A stretch of DNA of 64,000 nt from Sphingopyxis witflariensis (GCF_002205635.1 NZ_NISJ01000007.1:124001-188000); one strand, 5' to 3'; counted from the first letter of the stretch, positions 40,158 through 49,585 are shown. Translations and numbers: made by a program. The notes: generated by a model from the letters alone, not told the origin.

Positions 40158-40772
40158 ATGGGTGGCTGGGGTTCGGGGCGATATGGCGGCAGGCCGACGG
40201 CGGACGCATCGCTTCGCATCGATCTGGCGTGGATGCTGCGGACGGGGCGGGCGAAAGAGGGCGCGCACCAGCGCGGCGCGCTAAACTGGACCTGCGGCGG
40301 CGAGCCGTCAGGCTCGATCCGCTATGATGCCATCATGCACGAACCGGGCGGGGAACGGCTGGAACTTTCCTACGCGCGCGGAAGCGGGGAGGATCGCGAG
40401 CAGGTGCGCCAGACCATTCGGCTTTGCCACACCCGCCCGAATTATGGCGGGAAGCGATGGTGGATGATCTGCCCCTATCGCCATATCCGCGTCGGCAAAT
40501 TGTATCTGCCACCCGGCGGCGACCGCTTTGCGTCGCGGCACGCATGGCGGCTTGGCTATCAATGCCAGCGCGACTCCGCGCGGGACCGGCCGTTCGAGCG
40601 ACTCTCCCGGCTGCAAAAGAAGCTGGGATGCGATCCTGGCTGGGAAGCTGGTCTCTATCGTCCCAAGGGTATGTGGAACCGGACCTTCGAGCGGCATCTT
40701 GAACGCTATTGGGAACTGGACGAGCAGTGCGCGCTGGAAATGATGGCGGTGATGGGGCGACTGGGCCGATAA
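40158..40772 (+). CDS. Conserved island protein with WGSGRYGG start
   Basis: The 204-residue protein begins MGGWGSGRYGGRPTAD and contains WWMICPYRHIRVGKLYLPPGGDRFASRHAWRLGYQCQRDS in several blocks (about residues 100-140), with two Cys that recall half of a zinc-binding site, and a C-terminal ERLSRLQKKLG segment. Proteins with this start occur in mobile islands of alphaproteobacteria. It is encoded one base after the HGG protein and 91 bases before hsdM. I do not know its function. Confidence 0.75.
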   Translation: MGGWGSGRYGGRPTADASLRIDLAWMLRTGRAKEGAHQRGALNWTCGGEPSGSIRYDAIMHEPGGERLELSYARGSGEDREQVRQTIRLCHTRPNYGGKRWWMICPYRHIRVGKLYLPPGGDRFASRHAWRLGYQCQRDSARDRPFERLSRLQKKLGCDPGWEAGLYRPKGMWNRTFERHLERYWELDEQCALEMMAVMGRLGR

Positions 40773-40863
40773 GCCGACCGCTACAATCACCATGCACCTT
40801 GCCTAGCATGTGCCCATTCAATCAGTTACATCGTCCCCGACAAATTGTGTTGGGGGGTTGTTA

Positions 40864-42867
40864 GTGATTGAGAATATCGAAGCCGTCGAAAGGCGTTTGT
40901 GGACGGCTGCGGATCAGCTTCGCGCGAACAGCGATTTTGCCAGCAATGAGTATTTCATGCCCGTCATGGGCCTGATCTTCCTACGCCACGCTTACAGCCG
41001 CTATCTAGCGGTGAAGCCCGAGATCGAAGCGAGCCTGCCCAGCCGTGGCGGCGTGCGCCCTGCCCTTACCAAACAGGATTTCACCAGCCGGGGCGCGATC
41101 TTCCTGCGGAAAGAAGCGCAATTCGATCACCTCGTGAACCTGCCCGATGGCGCGGACCGTGCAGTAGCGATCATTGCAGCGATGGAGGCGGTGGAGGAAG
41201 ACTACCCCACACTGAAAGGCGTTCTGCCAAAGACCGAATACCAAAGTCTTGAAAACGATGTCCTGGGCAATGTGCTGCGCATCTTCAACGATCCGGCGCT
41301 TCAGGAAGCCAGGGGCGACGTGTTCGGCCGCATCTACGAATATTTCCTGACGCAATTTGCGGATCAGAGCGCGCATGACGGCGGCGAGTTTTTCACGCCC
41401 CCGTCCATCGTGCAGATGATCGTCAACGCTATCGAGCCGGATCATGGCAGCGTGCTGGACCCGGCCTGTGGTTCAGGCGGCATGTTCGTGCAGAGCGCGC
41501 ATTTCATCGAGAGGATGCAGCAAGACCCGACCAAGGTCGCCACCTTCTACGGGCAGGAAAAGAACGCGACAACGATCCGGCTGGCCAAGATGAACCTGGC
41601 CGTCCACGGGCTGGAGGGACGGATCGAACCCGGCATCACCTATTATACCGATGCGCACGAACTGGTCGGCAAAGCCGATTTCGTGATGGCCAATCCGCCG
41701 TTCAACGTGGACGAAGTGGACGCGGAGAAGGTTAGGAAAGATCCGCGCCTGCCGTTCGGCCTGCCCGGCGTGAACAAGGGCAAGAAGGTTTCCAACGGCA
41801 ATTACCTGTGGATCAGCTATTTCTACAGCTACCTGTCGGACGCAGGCCGTGCGGGCTTCGTGATGTCGTCACAGGCGTCCAGCGCGGGCGGGGAAGAGGC
41901 CAAGGTTCGGCAGAAGCTGATCGAGACCGGCCATGTCGATGCAATGGTCGCGATCCGGGGCAATTTCTTCTACACGCGAACCGTTCCCTGCGAATTGTGG
42001 ATGTTCGACAAGGCGAAGGCGCCGGAGCATGCCGATAAGGTGCTGATGCTGGATGCGCGGCAGGTGTTCCGCAAGGTGACGCGCAAGGTCTTCGACTTCT
42101 CCCCCGAACAGTCGCAGAATCTGACGGCGATTTTCTGGCTCTATCGCGGGCAGGAAGAGCGGTTTCGGGAACTGGTAAGCGGTTTTCTCAGCCGTTGCGT
42201 GGTGGATGCAATCGCCGGTCTGTTGAAAGAGCCTGCCTTCACCGCCGCGCTGGTGGATGTGCTGGACGCACTGGCGGACGATACAGAGCTTGAAGCCGCC
42301 TCTGCCGTGTTCACGTCCGATTGGGAGGCGTTCACGGAGACGGTGACGAGCCATGTTGGCGGTGGCGATATGTCCGTTCCCGACATTGCGGCGCTTCATT
42401 CACGGCATGACGCACTGGAACCGATGGCGGAACAATCGCGCGACCTGATCCGGCAGATCGATCAACTCTACAAGCTGGCGGAAAAGGCGCATCGCGATGC
42501 GGGCGGCAAGCGCGGCAAGGCCAGCCCGGTCAAGGCGCTGGAGGAGGCGCGAGTCGAGGCCGTCGATCAGCTCAAGCTGGTGCGATATTTCCACCGGCAG
42601 GCGCACTGGCTGCTGAGCCGCTTTCCCGATGCGCGGCTGGTCGCGGTGCCGGGGCTGGTCAAGCTGGTGGACAGGGCGGAACTGGCGGCGAACGACTGGT
42701 CGCTGACGCCGGGCCGCTATGTCGGCGTGGCCCCGGAAGAAGAGGATGAGGATTTCGATTTTGAAGGCGTGATGCGCGATATTCATATCGAGCTGGCGGG
42801 GTTGAATGAGGAAGCGGCGGCGCTGGCCGTGCAGATTCAGGGGAATTTTGCGAGGTGGGGTCTGTGA
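40864..42867 (+). CDS. hsdM: Type I restriction-modification system methylase subunit HsdM
   Basis: HsdM is the adenine N6-methyltransferase subunit of the Type I enzyme. The SAM-binding motif is LDPACGSGGMFVQ (from residue 198) and the catalytic motif is NPPF (residue 277) in VMANPPFNVDE. The N-terminal HsdM domain starts LWTAADQLRANSDFASNEYFMPVMGLIFLRHAY. The protein has 667 residues, larger than classic HsdM, with a helical C-terminal extension. The start is GTG with GGGGGG upstream; a more distant ATG precedes this ribosome-binding site. Its stop overlaps the hsdS start by four bases. Confidence 0.95.
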   Translation: MIENIEAVERRLWTAADQLRANSDFASNEYFMPVMGLIFLRHAYSRYLAVKPEIEASLPSRGGVRPALTKQDFTSRGAIFLRKEAQFDHLVNLPDGADRAVAIIAAMEAVEEDYPTLKGVLPKTEYQSLENDVLGNVLRIFNDPALQEARGDVFGRIYEYFLTQFADQSAHDGGEFFTPPSIVQMIVNAIEPDHGSVLDPACGSGGMFVQSAHFIERMQQDPTKVATFYGQEKNATTIRLAKMNLAVHGLEGRIEPGITYYTDAHELVGKADFVMANPPFNVDEVDAEKVRKDPRLPFGLPGVNKGKKVSNGNYLWISYFYSYLSDAGRAGFVMSSQASSAGGEEAKVRQKLIETGHVDAMVAIRGNFFYTRTVPCELWMFDKAKAPEHADKVLMLDARQVFRKVTRKVFDFSPEQSQNLTAIFWLYRGQEERFRELVSGFLSRCVVDAIAGLLKEPAFTAALVDVLDALADDTELEAASAVFTSDWEAFTETVTSHVGGGDMSVPDIAALHSRHDALEPMAEQSRDLIRQIDQLYKLAEKAHRDAGGKRGKASPVKALEEARVEAVDQLKLVRYFHRQAHWLLSRFPDARLVAVPGLVKLVDRAELAANDWSLTPGRYVGVAPEEEDEDFDFEGVMRDIHIELAGLNEEAAALAVQIQGNFARWGL

Positions 42868-43919
42868 GTTGGGTCGAGACGAGCATCGGCGAAACCCTAG
42901 TTTTTAACTACGGCAAGTCGCTTCCCGACCGTAACCGGAACGATGGGGAGTTCTCAGTTTACGGCTCTGGGGGTGTTGTCGGTTCGCATGACAGAGCGCT
43001 AGTGACGGGTCCGGGAATCGTCGTAGGGCGGAAAGGCACAATTGGAGCAACCCACTGGACAGAAAGCGATTTTTTCCCAATCGACACCACCTATTTCGTT
43101 ACACCGAAGCGTGCTGATGTCGATCTGCGCTACGCCTACTTCCTAGTAAAATCTCTCCCGTTGGCGTCGATGAACTCCGATGCAGCAGTTCCTGGTCTCA
43201 ACCGGGAAAATGCTTACCGGCTGAAAATCAAGTTGCCCGAACTCGAAGCACAACAGAGCATCGCAGCAATCCTCGCAACCTATGACGATCTGATCGAGAA
43301 TAACCGGCGGCGCATCGCCTTGTTGGAGGAGGCCGCGCGGCAGCTTTACAAGGAATGGTTCGTCCGCTTCCGCTTCCCCGGCCATGAACATGTCAAAATC
43401 ATCGACGGCGTGCCGGAGGGGTGGAAATGCAGAACGCTTCGCGATGTAGCGACCCTTCACTATGGAAAGGCGCTAAAGGAAGAAACACGCACTCCCGGCG
43501 ACGTGCCCGTCTACGGGTCTAGTGGAATCGTCGGATCGCACGATAAGGCGCTGGTTTCAGGACCGGGAATTATTCTGGGTCGAAAAGGTAATGTGGGCAG
43601 CGTGCGCTGGTCACATTCCGATTTCTTTCCTATCGATACGGTCTATTTCATCGTTTCCGAGCAATCTAATTTTCACCTGTATCTTACCTTGCAACAAATG
43701 CAATTTATGAGCACAGATGTTGCTGTTCCCGGCTTGAATCGGGATTTCGCTTATAGCCGGTTCTTGGTTCGACCATCGAACGTAGTTGGTGCTCGATTTG
43801 AGGAAGAGGTGACGCCGATCTTCCTTCAGATGCAAAAGCTGACCGACTGGAATGAAAAGCTCGCCAAAGCGAGAGACCTTCTCCTCCCCAAGCTGATGAG
43901 CGGAGCCATCGCCGTATGA
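42864..43919 (+). CDS. hsdS: Type I restriction-modification specificity subunit HsdS
   Basis: HsdS chooses the DNA target. The 351-residue protein has two target-recognition domains separated and followed by helical spacers (QQSIAAILATYDDLIENNRRRIALLEEAARQLYKEW). The two recognition domains are unusually alike: residues 32-79 and 216-263 share 33 of 48 positions by hand alignment, including GSHD, GPGI, GRKG and SDFFPIDT. This predicts that both halves of the target are the same or nearly so. It starts with GTG in a GTGA overlap with hsdM and overlaps hsdR by ATGA. Confidence 0.93.
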   Translation: MSWVETSIGETLVFNYGKSLPDRNRNDGEFSVYGSGGVVGSHDRALVTGPGIVVGRKGTIGATHWTESDFFPIDTTYFVTPKRADVDLRYAYFLVKSLPLASMNSDAAVPGLNRENAYRLKIKLPELEAQQSIAAILATYDDLIENNRRRIALLEEAARQLYKEWFVRFRFPGHEHVKIIDGVPEGWKCRTLRDVATLHYGKALKEETRTPGDVPVYGSSGIVGSHDKALVSGPGIILGRKGNVGSVRWSHSDFFPIDTVYFIVSEQSNFHLYLTLQQMQFMSTDVAVPGLNRDFAYSRFLVRPSNVVGARFEEEVTPIFLQMQKLTDWNEKLAKARDLLLPKLMSGAIAV

Positions 43920-46900
43920 CGCCGTTGAACGAAGACACGCTGGTTCAGGCGACCATGGCCGATTATTTGGCCGATGCGCTGGGCTGGGACAGTGTGTTTG
44001 CGTTCAATACCGAAACGCTGGGCGCGGAAGGGTCGCTGGGGCGGGCGTCCGAACAGGATGTCATCCTGACCCGCCATCTGGGCGAGGCGCTGATCCGGCT
44101 GAACCCCGGCCTGCCCGATGCTGCCTATGCCGATGCGCTGCGCCAGATTACCGATGCGCCGCTTGGCTCCAGCCTGATGGCGATCAACCGCGACGCCTAT
44201 GCGCTGATCAAGGATGGCGTGCAGGCCAGCTTCCGCAATGCCAAGGGCGAGTTGGTCAAACAGCGGCTGCGCCTGATCGATTTCGACACGCCCGAAAACA
44301 ACCATTTCCTGTGCGTGCGCGAATTGTGGATCAAGGGCGACCTGTATCGCCGCCGCGCCGACATTATCGGCTTCGTCAACGGCCTGCCGCTGCTGTTCGT
44401 GGAGTGCAAGGCGGTCCACAAGGACATTCGCCACGCCTATGAACAGAATCTGTCCGATTATAAGGACACAATCCCGCACCTGTTCCACCAAAATGCCTTC
44501 ATCATCCTGACCAACGGGCATGCGGCGAAGGTCGGCTCGCTTTCCAGCAGATACGAGCATTTCAACGACTGGAAGCGGCTGGAGGAGGATGCGCCGGGCG
44601 TCGTCGATCTGGAAACGATGCTGAAGGGCGTGTGCGCCAAGGGCAATTTCACCGACTTGCTGGAAAACTTCATCCTGTTCGATGATGGCGGCGAACGGCT
44701 GGTCAAGATCGTGGCGCGCAATCACCAGTTTCTGGGCGTCAACCGCGCTATTGCGGCGGTGCGTGATCGCAAGGCGCGCGACGGCAAGCTGGGCGTGTTC
44801 TGGCACACGCAGGGGTCGGGCAAGAGCTATTCCATCGCCTTTCTGACGCAGAAGGTGCATCGCAAGATTGGGGCGAACTTCACCTTTCTGGTCGTCACGG
44901 ACCGCATCGACCTGGACGGGCAGATTTACGGCACCTTTGCCGGGTGCGGGCTGGTCAACAATGACAAGGCGCAGGTGCGGGCCGGGACGGGCGCGGAGCT
45001 GAAGTCGCTGCTGGCGGTGCAGAAGCCCTATGTCTTCACGCTGATCCATCGCTTCAATCAGGATGTGAACCCGGACGACCCCTATTCCGACCGCGACGAC
45101 ATCATCGTCATCACTGACGAAGCGCACCGCACGCAGAACGGCCTGCTGTCGCTCAACATGCGCAACGCGCTGCCCAATGCCAGCTTCCTGGGCTTCACCG
45201 GCACGCCCCTGATGTCGGGCGACGAGACGACCAAGCAGACGTTCGGCGACTATATCTCCACCTATGATTTCCAGCGCGCGGTGGAGGATCATGCGACCGT
45301 CCCGCTCTATTATGACGCGCGCGGCGACAAGCTGGGCGTCGCGACCAACGACCTGAACGAGAAGATCGCGGCCAAGCTGGAAGAGTTTGAACTGGACGAT
45401 CCGAGCGTGACCGAACGGCTCGAAAAGGAGCTGAAGCGCGAATATCATATCATCACGGCAGAGACGCGGCTGGATAAGGTCGCGGCGGATTTCGTGGCGC
45501 ATTACACAACGGCCTGGGAAAGCGGCAAGGCGATGTTGGTGTGCATCGACAAGGTGACGTGCGTTCGCATGCACGCGCTGATTACCAAACACTGGGATTT
45601 GCGGATCGCGGCGCTGGAAAAGGAATTGGCGAGGGCGACCGACGAACAGGATTTGGCCGACCGGCAGCGCCAGCTTGCATGGGTCAAGGCGACGCGCGCG
45701 GCCGTCGTGGTATCGGAAGAACAGGGCGAGGTTGATCGGTTCCGCAAATGGGATCTGGACATCACGCCCCACCGGGCGCTGATCAAGAACGGGTTTGAAA
45801 CTGATGATGGCAAACGCATCGATTTGGAATCGGCCTTCAAGAAGCAGGATCACCCGTTCCGCATCGCCATCGTCTGCGCCATGTGGCTCACCGGCTTTGA
45901 CGTGCCCAGCCTGTCGACCCTGTATCTGGATAAGCCGCTAAAGGCGCATACGCTGATGCAGGCGATTGCGCGGGCCAACCGGGTTCATGCGGGCAAGAAT
46001 AACGGCCTGATCGTCGATTATTGCGGGATACTGAAGAACCTGCGCAAGGCGCTGGCGACCTATGCCGGGACGCCGGGAGGCGGGCTGGGCAGTCCGGGTG
46101 ATCCCCCACCCGAAGTCGACCCGGTCCGTCCCCCCGAGGAATTGCTGGCCGATCTGGAGGAGGCGATCGACGCGGCGGAAGGGTTCCTGTCCGCGCGCAA
46201 CTTCCGCTTGCTCGACATCCTCGACAAAGCCGGATTCGAGCGGAATCGCGCGATCATCGACGCCAAGGAAGCGGTCAACGAAAATGACGAAAGCCGCAAA
46301 CGCTTCCAGATCATGGCGCGGGAGGTGTTCAAGAAATTCAAGGCATGCGTGAACTTCCGCGCGGTGAACGCCTATCGCCAGCGGTTTGCGGCAATTCGGG
46401 TTATTTACAACAGCCTGGAAGAGGATGTGCAGCGCGCTGACATTTCCGACATCATGCGCGAGCTGCATGCGGTGGTGAACGCAAGCATCGAAATTCAGAC
46501 CAATCCAGCTGATCAGGACGAACGGCTATATGACATCAGCCAGATAGATTTTGAAAAGCTGAAGAAGGAATTTGAACGGAGCCCCCGCAAGAATACGACG
46601 GTCCAGAGCCTTAAGGACGCGATCCAGAAGAAGCTGGAACTGATGCTGCGCCAGAACCCGATGCGCACCGATTTCCAGAGGCATTACGAAGAGCTGGTTG
46701 CCGAATACAACAGCGAGAAGGATGCGATGAACATCGAGCGGGTGTTCGAGGCGCTGCTCGTGCTCGCCGGAGAACTAGACGAGGAACAGCGCCGGGCCGT
46801 TCGCGAAGGCCTGACTGAGGAGGCTCAGGCGCTGTTTGACCTACTGATGAAGCCCGACCTCGAAAAGGCCGACATCAAGCGCCTCAAGCTGGTGGCAGTC

Positions 46901-47131
46901 GGCCTATATGACACGATTCAGACACAAATCGACGCCACGCAGGACTTCGCTGCCAAGCAAGCCACGCGTGATCAGGTCCGCGTGACCATCCGAAATTACC
47001 TTTGGGACGAAAACAGAGGCCTTCCGACCAGCTATGGCGAACCGGAAATCGAGGCCAAGACGGACGCGGTGCTTGCGCATCTGATGACGCAAGCGCGGCA
47101 ACGTGGCACCTCTTGGGTGGCTGGCCGGTGA
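43916..47131 (+). CDS. hsdR: Type I restriction endonuclease subunit HsdR
   Basis: HsdR is the motor and nuclease subunit. The N-terminal nuclease has LLFVECKAVHKDIRHAYEQ (Glu-x-Lys near residue 162). The helicase has Walker A QGSGKSYSIAF (about residue 300), TDEAHRTQNG (DEAH), GFTGTPL and the later motif QAIARANRVHAGKNNGLIVDY. The 1071 residues are in the range of Type I HsdR. Gene order M-S-R with four-base overlaps implies one mRNA and coupled translation. Its stop overlaps a GTG start of a membrane protein. Confidence 0.95.
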   Translation: MTPLNEDTLVQATMADYLADALGWDSVFAFNTETLGAEGSLGRASEQDVILTRHLGEALIRLNPGLPDAAYADALRQITDAPLGSSLMAINRDAYALIKDGVQASFRNAKGELVKQRLRLIDFDTPENNHFLCVRELWIKGDLYRRRADIIGFVNGLPLLFVECKAVHKDIRHAYEQNLSDYKDTIPHLFHQNAFIILTNGHAAKVGSLSSRYEHFNDWKRLEEDAPGVVDLETMLKGVCAKGNFTDLLENFILFDDGGERLVKIVARNHQFLGVNRAIAAVRDRKARDGKLGVFWHTQGSGKSYSIAFLTQKVHRKIGANFTFLVVTDRIDLDGQIYGTFAGCGLVNNDKAQVRAGTGAELKSLLAVQKPYVFTLIHRFNQDVNPDDPYSDRDDIIVITDEAHRTQNGLLSLNMRNALPNASFLGFTGTPLMSGDETTKQTFGDYISTYDFQRAVEDHATVPLYYDARGDKLGVATNDLNEKIAAKLEEFELDDPSVTERLEKELKREYHIITAETRLDKVAADFVAHYTTAWESGKAMLVCIDKVTCVRMHALITKHWDLRIAALEKELARATDEQDLADRQRQLAWVKATRAAVVVSEEQGEVDRFRKWDLDITPHRALIKNGFETDDGKRIDLESAFKKQDHPFRIAIVCAMWLTGFDVPSLSTLYLDKPLKAHTLMQAIARANRVHAGKNNGLIVDYCGILKNLRKALATYAGTPGGGLGSPGDPPPEVDPVRPPEELLADLEEAIDAAEGFLSARNFRLLDILDKAGFERNRAIIDAKEAVNENDESRKRFQIMAREVFKKFKACVNFRAVNAYRQRFAAIRVIYNSLEEDVQRADISDIMRELHAVVNASIEIQTNPADQDERLYDISQIDFEKLKKEFERSPRKNTTVQSLKDAIQKKLELMLRQNPMRTDFQRHYEELVAEYNSEKDAMNIERVFEALLVLAGELDEEQRRAVREGLTEEAQALFDLLMKPDLEKADIKRLKLVAVGLYDTIQTQIDATQDFAAKQATRDQVRVTIRNYLWDENRGLPTSYGEPEIEAKTDAVLAHLMTQARQRGTSWVAGR

Positions 47132-47931
47132 AATCTGGAGAGCACAAACTAGGATTCTGGGGAGCGCTCTTCTGCTACCTAGCCCTATTCGGCACTTTTA
47201 TGCTGGCAGGCGCGATTGGAGGGATGTCCACACCATCGGGGCCACAAAGTCACGGGACAGATAGTCATGCTACTACATCGGCTAAACTTGCCATCGCCCA
47301 AGCTGATCTGATTGCCCAACAAGAGATGGCCGACTGGGCATTCTGGGCGATGATCGGCGGCATGCTTACGATGCTAGGTTCGTTCGCTGCGCTCTATTTT
47401 ATCCGCGCGACCTTGCTTGCAACAAAGGAAACGCTCCAAGAGGAGCGGGATCGAAACGCTATCGAGATGCGCGCCTACGTTGTGGTAATCCCTCAGGGGA
47501 TTGAGAAAGATATCGGCAAATCCGAGTATCGCGGCCAGATTGAGATACATAACATTGGAAAAACACCAGCGCATAACGTGTCGGCGCGGGTGTGGATGAA
47601 GCAGTCAAAATTCGATGCGGTGGACTTCGAGACAGAGCCATTCCAAACGCTCGCAGATCGGACTTTGCTGCCCGATGCAAGGATGCGGCAGGGGACTAAG
47701 AACACAGGCCCGATTTCGGACTTCGCCAAGAAGCCCGGTTTCATCTTTGTCTTTGGCCGAATCGACTATACCGACTACCTCATGAAACGTCGGTCGACAA
47801 CATTCTGCCATCGTTACAACAAGGCAACGCTAGCAACTGATCCGAACGAGATTGCACCCTTAGCCGAGCCGCAGGTTTTGATTCGGGCGGCAACGGCCCG
47901 CCACCATATCCACGGCAATAGGGCAGACTGA
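47128..47931 (+). CDS. Two-helix membrane protein coupled to hsdR
   Basis: The 267-residue protein starts with GTG in a GTGA overlap with hsdR. Helices are visible at about residues 8-31 (LGFWGALFCYLALFGTFMLAGAIGG) and 72-95 (WAFWAMIGGMLTMLGSFAALYFI); the intervening loop is polar. A coiled segment ATKETLQEERDRNAIEMRAYVVV leads to a soluble beta-rich domain with IEIHNIGKTPAHNVSARVWM, an Ig-like pattern. Many islands encode proteins of this kind without known role. Base composition is lower in GC than the hsd genes. It may be an added defence component or a passenger. Confidence 0.75.
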   Translation: MKSGEHKLGFWGALFCYLALFGTFMLAGAIGGMSTPSGPQSHGTDSHATTSAKLAIAQADLIAQQEMADWAFWAMIGGMLTMLGSFAALYFIRATLLATKETLQEERDRNAIEMRAYVVVIPQGIEKDIGKSEYRGQIEIHNIGKTPAHNVSARVWMKQSKFDAVDFETEPFQTLADRTLLPDARMRQGTKNTGPISDFAKKPGFIFVFGRIDYTDYLMKRRSTTFCHRYNKATLATDPNEIAPLAEPQVLIRAATARHHIHGNRAD

Positions 47932-48057
47932 GCCAGAGTGCTGAAAGCTTCCTCCGCAAAGCACGGCGGGGGATATAGTGGGGGAAACGGCAAATTCGAC
48001 CGATCACAGAACCAATAATTTTATTATAAATTCAGTTACTTATATCTATAGAGTTAT

Positions 48058-48076
48058 AATCCTACCCGGGGAGCCA
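48058..48076 (+). other. attR, right attachment site
   Basis: AATCCTACCCGGGGAGCCA is identical to the end of tRNA-Asn and follows an AT-rich stretch (48008-48057). It marks the right border of the island. Confidence 0.88.
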
Positions 48077-48788
48077 ATTATAGCATCTAAAGTATTGATT
48101 TTAGATAGTTTTTACAGCGGTCGCAAAAGTGACCCCACATCCGTCCCCACAAAATAATTTCGTTGCGAGCCGTCGCTTAGCCGAAAAGCGCAGTCGGCTT
48201 ACGATTGAGCTGATCCTTCTACCAGTTTTCAGAAGCCGGGACTAAAAGCACTGTCCTCCGAGGAACCTGCACGGGGCCGATTCCAGACGACGGCCAATGC
48301 GCTTGCGCGCCCTGAATCATCGCCGCTCCGCTCGCTCGACACACCGACAATGTCGGCTTTCAAAGCTGGCAGCACCCACACACACACCTAAAGTCCTTTC
48401 CAGACCCGAGGGCATGTCTTTCATGGCCTCGATGGCTTGGGAAAATGACCAGAACTGCCATCGCCGCGGCCGAAGAATTCGTTCCGGCGGACCGCAGCGG
48501 GGACATGATGCTGCCAGATGCCCGTCCCCCCAGCACGCCTCGAGAAAGGTCGCGTCCAACCTGCCCGCGCTACTCGAAGGACTTCGAGGCCGCCGCCGAA
48601 ATTATGCCCTCGCAGGCTGGATCCCGCTCCTAGCGCCCGCAGAGCAACGGCGGGTCGCGACGCGGTCTCGCGGTCGTCCCCGCCATGTCGTGCACGCGCT
48701 GGCGGCGATGGGCCGTGCCCTTGAAAAGGCTGCGTGAGGTCCGGCCCCGGGACCAACTGGGAATCGGACGGCTCCCGACCGCCGGTCC
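48077..48788. other. Non-coding or decayed stretch right of the island
   Basis: The first 50 bases are AT-rich, the rest is of mixed composition. Open frames here, the longest about 146 codons, have no family motif and very Arg/Pro-rich composition typical of chance frames. Old remains of earlier insertions are possible, but nothing can be recognised. Confidence 0.5.
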
Positions 48789-49253
48789 TCAAATCGGCAA
48801 CTGCGTCGTGCATTTGATCTGCTCCATCGCAAAGGAGGAGCTGACGTCGTAGATCGGGGTGCGCTTGATCAGCGACCGGTAGATGCGGTCATAGTCGGCT
48901 ATATCCCGGCAGACGATCTTGAGCAGATAGTCGACGTCCCCGCTCATCCGGTAGAATTCGACCACCTCGGGAATCGAAGAGACGGCTTCGGCAAAATCGT
49001 CCAGCCAAGTCTCGTGATGCTGGTTGGTCTTGACCGCGGCGAAGACGGTGACGCCAAGGTCCAGCCGCTCGCGATCGAGGATCGTCACGCGCTCGACGAT
49101 ATAGCCCTCGGCTTCGAGCCGCTTGATGCGTTTCCAGCAGGGACTGGAAGTCAGGCCGACCTCGCCAGCGATGTCGCCCAGCGATCGCGACGAATCGGCC
49201 TGCAGGGACCGCAATATCTTCCTGTCGAACGAGTCGAGCAAATTATTCTCCAT
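48789..49253 (-). CDS. Lrp/AsnC family transcriptional regulator
   Basis: The 154-residue protein has the Lrp layout: an N-terminal helix-turn-helix (LLDSFDRKILRSLQADSSRSLGDIAGEVGLTSSPCWKRIKRLEAEGYI, in parts) and a C-terminal RAM ligand-binding domain with VVEFYRMSGDVDYLLKIVCRDIADYDRIY. Lrp-type regulators sense amino acids. It diverges from the DUF6356-yeiH-aminotransferase genes by 106 bases, so it likely controls them. The ATG fits the family start; longer starts run into the divergent promoter. Confidence 0.94.
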   Translation of the reverse strand: MENNLLDSFDRKILRSLQADSSRSLGDIAGEVGLTSSPCWKRIKRLEAEGYIVERVTILDRERLDLGVTVFAAVKTNQHHETWLDDFAEAVSSIPEVVEFYRMSGDVDYLLKIVCRDIADYDRIYRSLIKRTPIYDVSSSFAMEQIKCTTQLPI

Positions 49254-49359
49254 ATTTCTAGATATTCGCAAAACCTTCCCCCGATCTACCACAATTCCAG
49301 AATCATTGGAAAAACATTCTGGCATCGCGGCGCTAGAAGCGCGGGTGAAGGAGACTGAT

Positions 49360-49581
49360 GTGATCAAGCGCCTGTTTACCGCCCATCCCACCTCGGTCGG
49401 GGAAAGCTATGGCGAGCATTTTCGCCACGCCCTGGCCTTTTCCGCGACGATGTTCGTCGGCGCGGCCGCCTGCCTGGTCCACGCGCTCATCCCCTCGATG
49501 TGCCAAAGAACGGGCAGCGGCATTATCGCTCGACTTCACGATCGCATGGTCGTCAATCGTACCACCACTCGCCAGCCTTAG
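49360..49581 (+). CDS. Small DUF6356-like membrane protein
   Basis: The 73-residue protein begins with GTG behind AAGGAGA. It has KRLFTAHPTSVGESYGEHFRHAL, one membrane segment (about residues 26-47, ALAFSATMFVGAAACLVHALIP) and TGSGIIARLHDRM. The motif HPxxVGESYxEH fits the DUF6356 family as I remember it. Function unknown. It lies four bases before the YeiH-type exporter, so it may be a small partner of that transporter or merely cotranscribed. Confidence 0.75.
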   Translation: MIKRLFTAHPTSVGESYGEHFRHALAFSATMFVGAAACLVHALIPSMCQRTGSGIIARLHDRMVVNRTTTRQP

Positions 49582-49585
49582 GGCG

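Larger units (their letters stand above)
36521..48076. mobile_element. Integrative genomic island in tRNA-Asn, carrying Type I restriction-modification
   Basis: The island is bounded by a 19-bp direct repeat, AATCCTACCCGGGGAGCCA, at 36521-36539 (end of tRNA-Asn) and 48058-48076. A tyrosine integrase lies just inside the left end and points inward. The cargo is an unknown gene, an excisionase-like gene, an HTH protein, two small conserved genes, hsdM, hsdS, hsdR and a membrane protein. No conjugation or phage structural genes are present, so it must be moved with help from elsewhere. The right end is AT-rich. Confidence 0.9.

Noticed and set aside
43826..45853. A 675-codon open frame opposite hsdR
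   Set aside because: It mirrors the hsdR coding sequence and shows no recognisable domain.
36521..48076. The island as a prophage
   Set aside because: There is an integrase and an excisionase-like gene, but no capsid, terminase, tail or lysis gene.
48297..48737. A 146-codon frame right of the island
   Set aside because: No family motif, biased composition and no clear ribosome-binding site. Kept as non-coding.
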